Positions 1 to 6,343 are shown, counted from the first letter of the stretch. The stretch: 9,836 bases of DNA from Clostridium sp. (GCA_023666975.1 JAMPAW010000124.1:1-9836); one strand, 5' to 3'. Notes: generated by a model not told the origin, from the letters alone. Made by a program: numbers and translations.

Positions 1-268
1 TTTTCCCCCCGACATTCCCCTTTGCCGGTATCAGTTCATAGTGTAAATGCGGAATATGCAGTGCATCTGCAATATTGCCCGCCACAATTTCATTGATACA
101 CTCATGCCCACGGACACCCCGGACTGTATCAAAATTAGACATCTTGTAGTAATATTTTATCCCGAAAGACTCTTCATGAGCTTTCAGAAAACTCCCTGCC
201 GTTCCGGAAGAATTTCTGGAAAGTGTCCACGATAAATGTGTAAGGTCAACGATACCGCTATCCTTCAT
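1..268 (-). CDS. HipA-like protein, N-terminal part (runs off the window)
   Basis: An open frame of about 89 codons starts at an ATG (268-266) and stays open to the window edge, so only the N-terminus is seen. A good ribosome site (AAGGAGGG) lies about 10 bases upstream, inside the preceding small ORF. Visible features are a Gly-Thr-Ala-Gly-Ser-Phe-Leu-Lys stretch near residue 23, a KYYYKMSNFD segment near residue 38, then GHECINEI near residue 54 and HIPHLHYELI near residue 70. From memory this pattern is characteristic of a HipA-like (kinase-fold) family common in Lachnospiraceae and Ruminococcaceae, in which a glycine-rich loop and a lysine strand begin an ATP-binding lobe. The catalytic part would lie outside the window, so activity cannot be judged. 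The start overlaps the stop of the upstream 30-residue ORF as ATGA, which suggests coupled translation, as in a toxin-antitoxin-like pair. The family call is a memory-based judgement and the function is unproven. Confidence 0.5.
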   Translation of the reverse strand, partial: MKDSGIVDLTHLSWTLSRNSSGTAGSFLKAHEESFGIKYYYKMSNFDTVRGVRGHECINEIVAGNIADALHIPHLHYELIPAKGNVGGK

Positions 269-357
269 CGCTGCATTCCCTCCTTCCATCCGTTCATCAC
301 CACCAAATCATAAAACACTTTCCACTCAGTATAGCAGACATCATCTGAATTTGCCAT
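265..357 (-). CDS. 30-residue unknown ORF coupled to the HipA-like gene
   Basis: A small ORF begins MANSDDVCYTEW and ends GWKEGMQR. I do not recognise the family. Two things support it being translated: an AGAAGG ribosome site 9 bases before the ATG, and a 4-base ATGA overlap between its stop and the start of the HipA-like gene. The 3' end of this ORF also carries the ribosome site for that next gene. It starts 26 bases after the ABC permease stop. The reading frame stays open upstream as far as 492, but that part lies inside the permease gene in another frame, so the shorter start is preferred. It could be a tiny leader or partner peptide, or the surviving tail of a larger gene whose front was lost. 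It is aromatic-rich (Tyr, Trp, Phe) and lacks a membrane segment. Confidence 0.4.
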   Translation of the reverse strand: MANSDDVCYTEWKVFYDLVVMNGWKEGMQR

Positions 358-383
358 AAGAAAATACCTTCTAAAACCCTCGC

Positions 384-1130
384 CTAATACATCTTTTTCC
401 TCATTCCCACATAGGAAATCACATACCAGATTCCTGCTTCCAGCAGCATGCTCATCATGACCGCCAAAATCAAATGCCCCGTGATTTCCCATTCATGGTT
501 CAATACCTTGCTAAGCTGCATCACGGCAAACCAGTCAACGATCTTTGGAACGGTGTCCGCCGGAATAAAATCCTCAAATATCTGGACAATAAACAAAATG
601 ACAAAATCAAACACGGCAAACCGCAGATATGCCAGTATCGCTGCCGCAATATGCCGGACGGCAGTGGCGATCAGCACGCCTGCAAGGCAGATGTGGATAA
701 AGATAATCAAAAATAAAAACACGCGGATTGGAAGCTGTTTGATTGCCCCTTTGCCGTGGTTTAAGCCGACGATTATCCAGAATACACCGAAAAAAAGGAA
801 CTGCGCTGCTGCGACAAAAAGCGCATCTACAATGGTCTTGCTGAGCAAAATCTCCGATATTTTGTTCCCTGCCATCACCTCGTAATAAGCCGTTTTATTC
901 ATGTAAGCGATTCCCATTGACACTGCGCAAAATGTACCCAGAAAGAATGGCAGGAACATCGTGATAAAATCCGCTGATGAATACAGGTATTCCGTCAAAT
1001 CCTGCTGATAAAACTCAAAATCACCCATCAGCGGCAGTCCAATGCCGATCAGGCAGATGATCACCAGCCATTTCATCAGTCCGGAAGAATGCCTTACCCT
1101 GTACCACTCTGCTTTTAACAATCGATTCAT
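384..1130 (-). CDS. ABC-2 type transporter permease, BcrB-like
   Basis: This is a 248-residue integral membrane protein, the likely membrane partner of the ATPase encoded just upstream. It has a short basic N-terminus (MNRLLKAEWYRVRHS), typical of ABC-2 permeases of the bacitracin and lantibiotic export type, and about six hydrophobic helices near residues 17-36, 55-76, 100-122, 135-158, 165-190 and 222-242. It ends in a positively charged tail (MRKKMY), consistent with a cytoplasmic C-terminus. I chose the ATG at 1130 over a GTG at 1139 because the GGAGG site lies 9 bases before the ATG but directly against the GTG. With this start only one base separates it from the ATPase stop, which indicates one operon. 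The substrate is unknown; peptide antibiotic export or resistance, or another small molecule, would fit the family. Confidence 0.85.
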   Translation of the reverse strand: MNRLLKAEWYRVRHSSGLMKWLVIICLIGIGLPLMGDFEFYQQDLTEYLYSSADFITMFLPFFLGTFCAVSMGIAYMNKTAYYEVMAGNKISEILLSKTIVDALFVAAAQFLFFGVFWIIVGLNHGKGAIKQLPIRVFLFLIIFIHICLAGVLIATAVRHIAAAILAYLRFAVFDFVILFIVQIFEDFIPADTVPKIVDWFAVMQLSKVLNHEWEITGHLILAVMMSMLLEAGIWYVISYVGMRKKMY

Positions 1131-1131
1131 T

Positions 1132-2145
1132 CTACTCACCCTCCTTCTTTCCGGCTGCGGAAATCATTTTCCTGCCCTTTATGCGCAGGCTGCCGAATAC
1201 TCCCTGCCCTTTCCTGGCGCTTTCCGTTTCGCCAACGGATACCTTTGACAGATAATATTCCTCCAAATTCTGCGCCTCCATAACCAGCTTGGTTAAAACC
1301 AGGCCGCTGTCGGTAATTGTTTTCGACACCCGCTCCACCTCGTCCAAACGCTCAAACAGGTGGATTTCGTTGTTTTCAACCACTTTATATTCCCGCAGTT
1401 GAAGGCTCTGCTCCAGCACTGCGGCAGTCCGGTTCACATCATTCGTGCGGATAGTGAGGAAACTTCTGCATTTTTCCTCTAACTCCTCTGCCGAAAAACA
1501 CTCCACGAGCCTTCCCCGGTTAATAATGGCAAAATCCGTACACAATGCGGAAAGCTCCGTCAGCAGATGGCTGGAAATCAAAATCGTAATCCCCTCATCT
1601 ACACTGAGCTTTTTCAGCATATTCCGCACATCGACAATGCCCTCCGGGTCCAGCCCGTTTACCGGCTCGTCCAAAACCATAATTTCCGGGGCAGGCAGCA
1701 ATGCCATTCCGATTCCCAGCCGCTGCCGCATGCCTAAGGAAAACTGCTTCACCGGCTTTTTCCCCACATTTGCAAGCCCGGTCAATTCCAGCACTTCCAA
1801 AATGCGTTCCTTTCTCGCCACGCCCCGCACATAGCGGATATATTCCATATTCTGCCGGGCTGTCATGCTTCCGTCCAGATAAGGCGCTTCCAGCATAAAG
1901 CTCATGCGGCTTCTTCCCTCATCTAAATTTTGAGCATCTCCAAACAGGCGGATCGTTCCGCTCGACTGCGCCGCCAGTCCCGCTATCATTTTCATCATCG
2001 TCGTCTTGCCGGCTCCGTTTGGCCCGATCAAGCCGTAAATATGCCCTTTTTCAATCGACAGGCTCACATCATCTACTGCCGCCGTCTCTGCTCCGGCTTT
2101 TCCGTACATCTTCGTGAGATGTTCCATTTGTAAAACAGGTTCCAT
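1132..2145 (-). CDS. ABC transporter ATP-binding protein, BcrA/CcmA-like
   Basis: A 337-residue ATPase that would power the neighbouring permease. Seen in order: Walker A GPNGAGKTT (residues 41-49), the signature FSLGMRQR (135-142), Walker B IMVLDEP (155-161) followed by the D-loop NGLDP, and the switch histidine H193 in ISSHLL. The Q-loop position reads MSFMLEAPYL (81-90), with Glu rather than Gln; this is common in the BcrA-type export subgroup and does not suggest inactivity. After residue 220 there is an extra C-terminal domain of about 115 residues, also usual in that subgroup, with a basic tail. I chose the ATG at 2145 because an AAGGAAGG site precedes it by about 6 bases; the open frame extends to 2217 but that part lies in the inserted repeat. 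Expression probably depends on sequence in or beyond the MITE-like element, which ends 18 bases upstream of the start. Confidence 0.9.
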   Translation of the reverse strand: MEPVLQMEHLTKMYGKAGAETAAVDDVSLSIEKGHIYGLIGPNGAGKTTMMKMIAGLAAQSSGTIRLFGDAQNLDEGRSRMSFMLEAPYLDGSMTARQNMEYIRYVRGVARKERILEVLELTGLANVGKKPVKQFSLGMRQRLGIGMALLPAPEIMVLDEPVNGLDPEGIVDVRNMLKKLSVDEGITILISSHLLTELSALCTDFAIINRGRLVECFSAEELEEKCRSFLTIRTNDVNRTAAVLEQSLQLREYKVVENNEIHLFERLDEVERVSKTITDSGLVLTKLVMEAQNLEEYYLSKVSVGETESARKGQGVFGSLRIKGRKMISAAGKKEGE

Positions 2146-2163
2146 AAGCACCTTCCTTTCTCT

Positions 2164-2370
2164 TAGGTATTTACGAAACTCCTGTTTTTCAAGACATTCG
2201 TTGCACAATATAGACAAATCAATGCAGGCACGCTTGCGCTGCTTGTCGCTCGCAACAGTGCTAAGCTCGAAAAAACCTCGCTAAGCACTGGCGGCTCCAA
2301 AGCACCTGCTTATGATATTGTCTATATTGCACAACTGGATTTTGGAAATTAGGAGTTTCGCAATTACCTA
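2164..2370. mobile_element. MITE-like element, complete copy
   Basis: A 207-bp non-coding element with terminal inverted repeats of 20 bp (2164-2183 against 2351-2370, 18 of 20 matching; the right end reads TAGGTAATTGCGAAACTC on the minus strand). A second inverted pair sits inside it: TTGCACAATATAGACAA at 2201-2217 against 2318-2334, 15 of 17 matching. A GCAGG/CCTGC pair follows (2224-2228, 2305-2309), then a central hairpin at 2256-2266 with 2280-2290 (10 of 11). The whole element could fold as one long cruciform. The 9 bases on either side are CCTTTCTCT and TTTTTCTCT, a 7-of-9 match that could be an aged target-site duplication. No transposase is encoded. The last 89 bases of the window are 77 of 89 identical to its left end, so it is a dispersed family. 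The alternative is a structured RNA repeat rather than a transposon derivative. Confidence 0.8.
2256..2290. repeat. Central hairpin of the MITE-like element
   Basis: CAGTGCTAAGC (2256-2266) pairs with GCTAAGCACTG (2280-2290), giving 10 of 11 pairs with one mismatch around a 13-base loop. On the minus strand the loop contains a run of six Ts, but the run lies in the loop and not after the stem, so this is not a standard intrinsic terminator. It forms the apex of the nested inverted repeats of the element. Confidence 0.6.
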
Positions 2371-2406
2371 TTTTTCTCTATCTTACTCCCCTACCCTAAA
2401 GAAAAA

Positions 2407-2434
2407 GTTAACCCAAAGGTTAAGAAAAGGTTAA
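2407..2434. promoter_or_regulatory. GTTAA tandem repeats, possible response-regulator site or weak terminator
   Basis: Read on the plus strand, GTTAA occurs at 2407-2411, 2419-2423 and 2430-2434, at intervals of 12 and 11 bases, so roughly one helical turn apart. OmpR/PhoB-family regulators bind tandem half-sites with about this spacing, and such a regulator is encoded immediately alongside (the last repeat overlaps its stop codon). The same stretch also contains the inverted repeat TTAACC-TTTG-GGTTAA followed on the minus strand by CTTTTTCTTT, which could act as a weak terminator for the regulator gene. The two readings cannot be separated by eye. Confidence 0.35.
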
Positions 2435-3126
2435 TTTCCCTCCTGTTTCAAACGGTATCCCATTCCCCAGATTGTTTCAATATATTCCTCGTCTCCTGCG
2501 TACTGTTTGATCTTGTTCCTAAGATTGCTGATATGCACCTTCAAGGTACTGTCCTCACGATAAAACGGCTCATTCCAGACACTTTCAAACAAATTCGCTT
2601 TGGAAAACAGCTTGGCGGGATTGCGCAGCAGCAGTTCCAAAATCATATATTCCTTGCCGGTCAGGACAAGCGCATTTCCCTTTACCGTCACCGTTTTTGC
2701 CGTACAGTCCATAACCATGTCCCTATACTGTATGCTCCCCTGCCTTTCGAGTGTTTCCCCTTTCTGCGTTCTGCGCAAAACTGCCTCGATCCGCACTGCC
2801 ACCTCGTCCAAATCAAACGGCTTGGTAATGTAATCATCTGCGCCCATGCGTATCACGTCAATCTTCGTCTGCACGGTATTTTTTGCAGATAAAATGATGA
2901 CCGGTACCTCGGAAAATTCCCGAAGCTTTGCCAGCACCACATCTCCGCTTTGCAGCGGCAGCATCAAATCCAGCAGCACCAGATCAATATCCGCCCTGTC
3001 ACGAAGCATCGTCAAAGCGCCCAGACCATTTTCCGCCCAAAGCACAGTGTACTGCTGCGATTCCAAATACGCGCGGAGTAAACGGTTAATCTCTTTATCA
3101 TCTTCTACCACCAGTATCTTTGCCAT
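2431..3126 (-). CDS. Response regulator transcription factor, OmpR/PhoB family
   Basis: A 231-residue two-component regulator. The receiver domain covers residues 1-118, with the acidic pocket E8-D9-D10, the phospho-acceptor D53 in LVLLDLMLP, S80 and K102 (in TKPFD) all present, so it should be phosphorylatable. The winged-helix DNA-binding domain covers about residues 128-228, with the typical LTGKEYMILELLLRNP start, the recognition-helix segment DSTLKVHISNLRNKI, and the wing IETIWGMGYRL. It starts 8 bases after the PII-like gene stop, with GGTGGAG as ribosome site, so it is probably in the same operon. No histidine kinase lies next to it: downstream comes the MITE-like element and then the ABC transporter. 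In related genomes regulators of this type commonly neighbour a kinase and an ABC exporter, so the kinase may be lost here or encoded elsewhere. Its targets are inferred to be nearby genes. Confidence 0.93.
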   Translation of the reverse strand: MAKILVVEDDKEINRLLRAYLESQQYTVLWAENGLGALTMLRDRADIDLVLLDLMLPLQSGDVVLAKLREFSEVPVIILSAKNTVQTKIDVIRMGADDYITKPFDLDEVAVRIEAVLRRTQKGETLERQGSIQYRDMVMDCTAKTVTVKGNALVLTGKEYMILELLLRNPAKLFSKANLFESVWNEPFYREDSTLKVHISNLRNKIKQYAGDEEYIETIWGMGYRLKQEGN

Positions 3127-3134
3127 TTCTCCAC

Positions 3135-3830
3135 CTATTCCAAACCGGCAATTCCGTCAACCGGCAGTGACAAGACAATGCCGTTTGCCTCGCTTTGCAT
3201 GCCAAACTGCTTTCCGATCACCTGCATAATCGCACGCTTATCCTTCTTCGGGGCAATGATGAGAACGATCTCCCGCTCCGGCTGTACACGGATTCCCCAG
3301 AATTTCATTGCCTCCTCGCTTCCAATGCGCCTGCTGTGAAATACGGTGCCGCCTTTTGCGCCCATCGGCCGTGCCGCATCCATGATTTCCTCGCTAAATC
3401 CCTGATTCACAATCGTCATAATCATACTGCATTCGCTTTCCACCATTTCCAATTCATTCCTTTCTAAAGGCATTTTGCTGTTTTCCGGCTGTAATGTTTC
3501 CATCAGTTTAATCATATGGGAACTGCAGCCCGACATCGCAACCGTAAATGCAATTCCGCTATTCGGCATTCCGAGATGCAGTTTTTTTTGCAGTTTTTTC
3601 AGCATTTCGTCTGCGAAGGCTTTTGGCATCATACTCATCAGTATGCTCTTCTCTCCTCCGTCCAGCCCAAGCGTATTCATCATCTCGCTGGATGCCGTTC
3701 CCTGCGCCCGGAAATGGTACTGTACCGGAAGACCTCCCTCCTGAAACATTTCCACGGCTTTTTTCCCCAGCTTTGGTGTTGTAATGAGAAACAACATGCG
3801 GAAAACCATTTTATTATGGTTATCAGTCAT
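3135..3830 (-). CDS. Tandem PII-like protein (GlnK/GlnB-fold) paired with DUF1538
   Basis: A 231-residue soluble protein made of two PII-like halves. The first (about residues 8-110) starts with MVFRMLFLITTPKLG; the second (about 133-231) starts with CSMIMTIVNQGFSEEIMDAA and has GAKGGTVFHSRRIG, then a beta segment REIVLIIAPKKD and a helix RAIMQVIGKQFG. This matches the ferredoxin-like fold of PII proteins, which sense small molecules such as nucleotides and gate transporters. The gene overlaps the DUF1538 stop by 8 bases. I chose the ATG at 3830 because the AGGAGG site is 9 bases upstream, against 3 bases for the ATG at 3836. The overlap and shared promoter suggest the two proteins act together, with the PII-like protein binding the membrane protein. 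The first half is more divergent and may have lost ligand binding. The uridylylation-type Tyr of classical GlnB is not evident. Confidence 0.8.
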   Translation of the reverse strand: MTDNHNKMVFRMLFLITTPKLGKKAVEMFQEGGLPVQYHFRAQGTASSEMMNTLGLDGGEKSILMSMMPKAFADEMLKKLQKKLHLGMPNSGIAFTVAMSGCSSHMIKLMETLQPENSKMPLERNELEMVESECSMIMTIVNQGFSEEIMDAARPMGAKGGTVFHSRRIGSEEAMKFWGIRVQPEREIVLIIAPKKDKRAIMQVIGKQFGMQSEANGIVLSLPVDGIAGLE

Positions 3831-5361
3831 CTTCATATCCCTCCTCAAACTCATAAATTTCATCCTCAGTATCCAGGACGGCAGACCGCTGCAAGGCAGC
3901 CTCCTCCATTTTATTCAACTTATACTGATATTGTAACCCCATAATCTGTATCGCAATCAACGGCGTTAATGCCACCAGCGCAACAACGCCGAACGCATCC
4001 GTCATCAGATCGCCTCCCACGGCTTCACAGGCACCGATACAAAGCGGAAGCAAAAATGTGGTCGTCATCGGGCCGCTTGCCACGCCGCCGGAGTCAAAGG
4101 CAATTCCCACAAACATCTTGGGAACAAATCTGGTTAAGACCAGTGCCATGATATAACCGGGTATGATAATCCAGTAAATCGGCAGTCCGGTCAGCACACG
4201 CAGCATGGACAAACCGACACTGACCGACACGCCGACCGACAGGCAGCGGTTCATGGACTTTGCCGACACAGCCCCGTTTGTCACGCTTTCCACCTGATGA
4301 TTCAACACCTGTATCGCCGGTTCTGCCTTTACAATATAATATCCGATTAACATGCCGATTGGCACCAGCAGCCATTCCCAGCTTTCGGAGGCAACCTCTT
4401 TTCCCAGAAAGGAGCCGACCGGCGCAAAGCCCACATTTACCCCGCCAAGAAACAGCACCAGACCGACGTATGTATATCCAAAACCCACGGCAATACGCTT
4501 TATCTGGTTTTGCTGGTAACGCCGGCTCACCAGCTGGAACAGAATAAAAACTGCGGCAACCGGCAGCAGGGAAACCAATACTTCCCGGATATATTGCGGA
4601 AGGGAAAACAGAAATTCCCGTATCACATCTCTGGTGGTATTTACGTTTGCCACCTCTGTTTTGCTGTATGCCGCCTCTGTCGGACGAAAAAAACAGCCTA
4701 AGAGCATGACGGCAAGAATTGGGCCGATACTGGAAAGGGCTACCAGGCCGAAGCTGTCGTCTGCTGCATTCTTATCACTGCGGACAGAGGCGAGCCCGAC
4801 GCCCATTGCCATGATAAATGGTACCGTCATCGGGCCGGTCGTCACGCCGCCCGAATCAAATGCAACTGCCAGAAAATCCTTTAACACAAAAAGCGAAAGC
4901 CCGATTAACACCGTATAGATCACAATCAAAATCGTGGAAAACGGAATCTGGAACAAAATCCGGACAATTGCCAGTGCCAGAAACATTCCGACGCCTACCG
5001 CCACGGTCAGAATGAGAATATGGTTCGGAACGGATGGCACCTGCTCCGCCAACACCTGCAAATCGGGTTCCGAAACGGTGATGATTGCCCCCATTGAAAA
5101 TCCGATGAACAAAATCATCGGGATTTTCCGGGTTTTGGATATCTGGACACCGATGCCTTCTCCGAGCGGTGTCATTGACATTTCCGCACCAAGCTGAAAA
5201 AATCCCATGCCGACCACGAGCATAACCGCGCCGGTCAGGAACATCACCATGATTCCCAAATCTACCGGAACCAGAATAATACTGATTAACAGGACAATTC
5301 CGGTTATGGGTAAAACTGCCGAGAGCGATTCCAATATTTTTTCCTTTAATTTTTGATTCAT
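3823..5361 (-). CDS. DUF1538 family membrane protein, internally duplicated
   Basis: A 512-residue polytopic membrane protein with about 12 or more hydrophobic segments and an acidic cytoplasmic tail (residues 486-512, many Glu and Asp). It holds two copies of the DUF1538 unit. The hallmark AFDSGGVTTGPMT (167-179) recurs as AFDSGGVASGPMT (421-433). Each is preceded by a SEPD/KAEP element (97-100 and 345-348) and followed by a VALSSIGP/VALTP element (207-214 and 460-467). Such inverted or tandem duplication with Gly-rich re-entrant motifs is typical of secondary transporters, but no substrate is established to my knowledge. The gene has a strong AAGGAG ribosome site 9 bases before its ATG and its own promoter. 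It is the first gene of an operon with the PII-like gene, which suggests ligand-dependent gating of transport. Confidence 0.9.
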   Translation of the reverse strand: MNQKLKEKILESLSAVLPITGIVLLISIILVPVDLGIMVMFLTGAVMLVVGMGFFQLGAEMSMTPLGEGIGVQISKTRKIPMILFIGFSMGAIITVSEPDLQVLAEQVPSVPNHILILTVAVGVGMFLALAIVRILFQIPFSTILIVIYTVLIGLSLFVLKDFLAVAFDSGGVTTGPMTVPFIMAMGVGLASVRSDKNAADDSFGLVALSSIGPILAVMLLGCFFRPTEAAYSKTEVANVNTTRDVIREFLFSLPQYIREVLVSLLPVAAVFILFQLVSRRYQQNQIKRIAVGFGYTYVGLVLFLGGVNVGFAPVGSFLGKEVASESWEWLLVPIGMLIGYYIVKAEPAIQVLNHQVESVTNGAVSAKSMNRCLSVGVSVSVGLSMLRVLTGLPIYWIIIPGYIMALVLTRFVPKMFVGIAFDSGGVASGPMTTTFLLPLCIGACEAVGGDLMTDAFGVVALVALTPLIAIQIMGLQYQYKLNKMEEAALQRSAVLDTEDEIYEFEEGYEDD

Positions 5362-5394
5362 ATTGTATTGCTCCTTCTATGCTTCATTATGTAT

Positions 5395-5423
5395 ACCATA
5401 CTGGAATACCGTGATAATGTCAA
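5395..5423 (-). promoter_or_regulatory. Sigma-A type promoter for the DUF1538 operon
   Basis: On the minus strand a perfect -35 box TTGACA (5423-5418) is followed after 17 bases by TATGGT (5400-5395), a 4-of-6 match to the -10 box. It lies 34 bases before the DUF1538 start codon and directly after the terminator of the preceding gene, the right place for an operon promoter. Confidence 0.65.
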
Positions 5424-5429
5424 GGAATC

Positions 5430-5465
5430 AAAAAAGAAGCCGACTAATCACTAATCAGCTTCTTT
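5430..5465 (-). terminator. Intrinsic terminator after the lectin-dockerin gene
   Basis: On the minus strand AAAGAAGC (5465-5458) pairs perfectly with GCTTCTTT (5440-5433), and the stem continues inward through TGATTA with wobble pairs, for about 14 pairs in all. It ends in a run of Ts (GCTTCTTTTTT). It begins 63 bases after the lectin-dockerin stop. The arm symmetry, A-rich on one side and T-rich on the other, would allow it to work in both directions. Confidence 0.8.
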
Positions 5466-5528
5466 AAACATAATAACTTGCTTCTGTGTGAAATACGCTA
5501 TCCGTTTTTCTTTTGCTTTGTCTACATG

Positions 5529-6299
5529 TTATTTTTTACTCTTCCAACCGACGATATTGACATAAAAATCATTGAAGTCATCATCGTTCCAGTCCTCACC
5601 GCAGCAATTAAAGCTGTGTCCGACTACTTTTCCGGTAGCCGTAATAATAGAAGTCGCTGTCGGAATTGCCCTGACATTATCCGATTCCGGAATGGATATT
5701 TCCAGCACCAAATTATTTCCCGTATACTGCGCATTTCCTACTGCCAAAGGCGGAGCGATGTCCAGGCTTTTCTTCTTTTCCTTAAAATAGGTTTTGCTGT
5801 CGTCTTTCAGCGTTATGATAACCTCATTCGCTGCCTGCGTAGTAACAAACCATGACAGGTATTCACCTTTATCAAACGTATCCAGCTTAATCGTTACCTT
5901 ATTGCTGCATAAATATTTCTTGTTATGGTCGACAGCGATATCGTGAAGAAGGCGCTGTAAAAATACAACGTCCAGCATGTCGATTTTTCCGTCATTAGTT
6001 ATATCCGCATTTTCCAGCAATTTACCTTTCAGTTGAAGTTTATCAGCAATCATCTCCTGAATCAATTTAACATCATCGTTAGACAATGTACCGTCACCAT
6101 TCGCATCCCCGGAAATTTTCAAATTCAATACTTCCCTGAGTTCCTCAAGGTCACGGTATGTAATCTGACCGTCATTATCCATGTCTGCCATCTTAAATTG
6201 GCTGCTATTTAGCTTAATAATCCCCAATGCCGCTTTCCGCAGCATTTCCGCATCCTTCACATCAACGACCTTATCATTGTTGATATCTCCTTTTGCCAT
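5529..6299 (-). CDS. Dockerin-repeat protein with C-terminal LecB-like calcium lectin domain
   Basis: A 256-residue acidic protein with two parts. Residues 3-122 hold four dockerin-type calcium loops with the D-x-N/D-x-D-x-x-x-x-x-x-D spacing: D5-N7-D9-D16, D39-D41-D43-D50, D65-N67-D69-D76 and D99-T101-D103-D110, each followed by a helix, which makes two dockerin modules. Residues about 128-256 form a beta-rich domain of about 115-125 residues ending in GEDWNDDDFND (234-244), then a hydrophobic strand to a Trp. This matches the calcium motif EDGTDNDYND of LecB (PA-IIL) and keeps the equivalents of its ligands E95, D99, D101, N103 and D104. The LecB N21 position appears to be Thr, and the tail does not end in the family's Gly, so sugar binding is uncertain. 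There is no signal peptide, as in LecB itself. It is monocistronic, with its own promoter and terminator. The lectin assignment is by motif and size only. Confidence 0.75.
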   Translation of the reverse strand: MAKGDINNDKVVDVKDAEMLRKAALGIIKLNSSQFKMADMDNDGQITYRDLEELREVLNLKISGDANGDGTLSNDDVKLIQEMIADKLQLKGKLLENADITNDGKIDMLDVVFLQRLLHDIAVDHNKKYLCSNKVTIKLDTFDKGEYLSWFVTTQAANEVIITLKDDSKTYFKEKKKSLDIAPPLAVGNAQYTGNNLVLEISIPESDNVRAIPTATSIITATGKVVGHSFNCCGEDWNDDDFNDFYVNIVGWKSKK

Positions 6300-6343
6300 C
6301 TGTATACCCCCTATTGTAATCTGGATAGATATTCCACATATCT

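Noticed and set aside
358..492. 75-residue version of the small ORF upstream of the HipA-like gene
   Set aside because: The extra N-terminal part lies inside the permease gene in another frame; the ATG at 357 has a proper ribosome site.
448..885. Plus-strand ORFs inside the permease gene, and similar plus-strand ORFs at 3516-3944, 4634-4918, 6402-6986 and 8973-9239
   Set aside because: They lie antisense to well-supported genes, show no recognisable domains, have low-complexity Ser/Pro/Arg-rich composition, and lack convincing ribosome sites.
2146..2217. Longer ABC ATPase start giving 24 extra residues
   Set aside because: The extra residues are translated from the MITE-like repeat, and the downstream ATG at 2145 has a clear ribosome site and fits the family's N-terminus.
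2256..2290. Central hairpin of the repeat as an intrinsic terminator for the regulator gene
   Set aside because: The T-run is in the loop and not after the stem.
2164..2370. Insertion sequence with transposase, or a CRISPR array
   Set aside because: There is no transposase frame, and the repeats are inverted and nested rather than regularly spaced direct repeats with spacers.
5529..6299. Classical secreted cellulosomal enzyme with dockerin
   Set aside because: No signal peptide and no glycoside hydrolase or other catalytic domain can be seen, and the dockerin loops are N-terminal.
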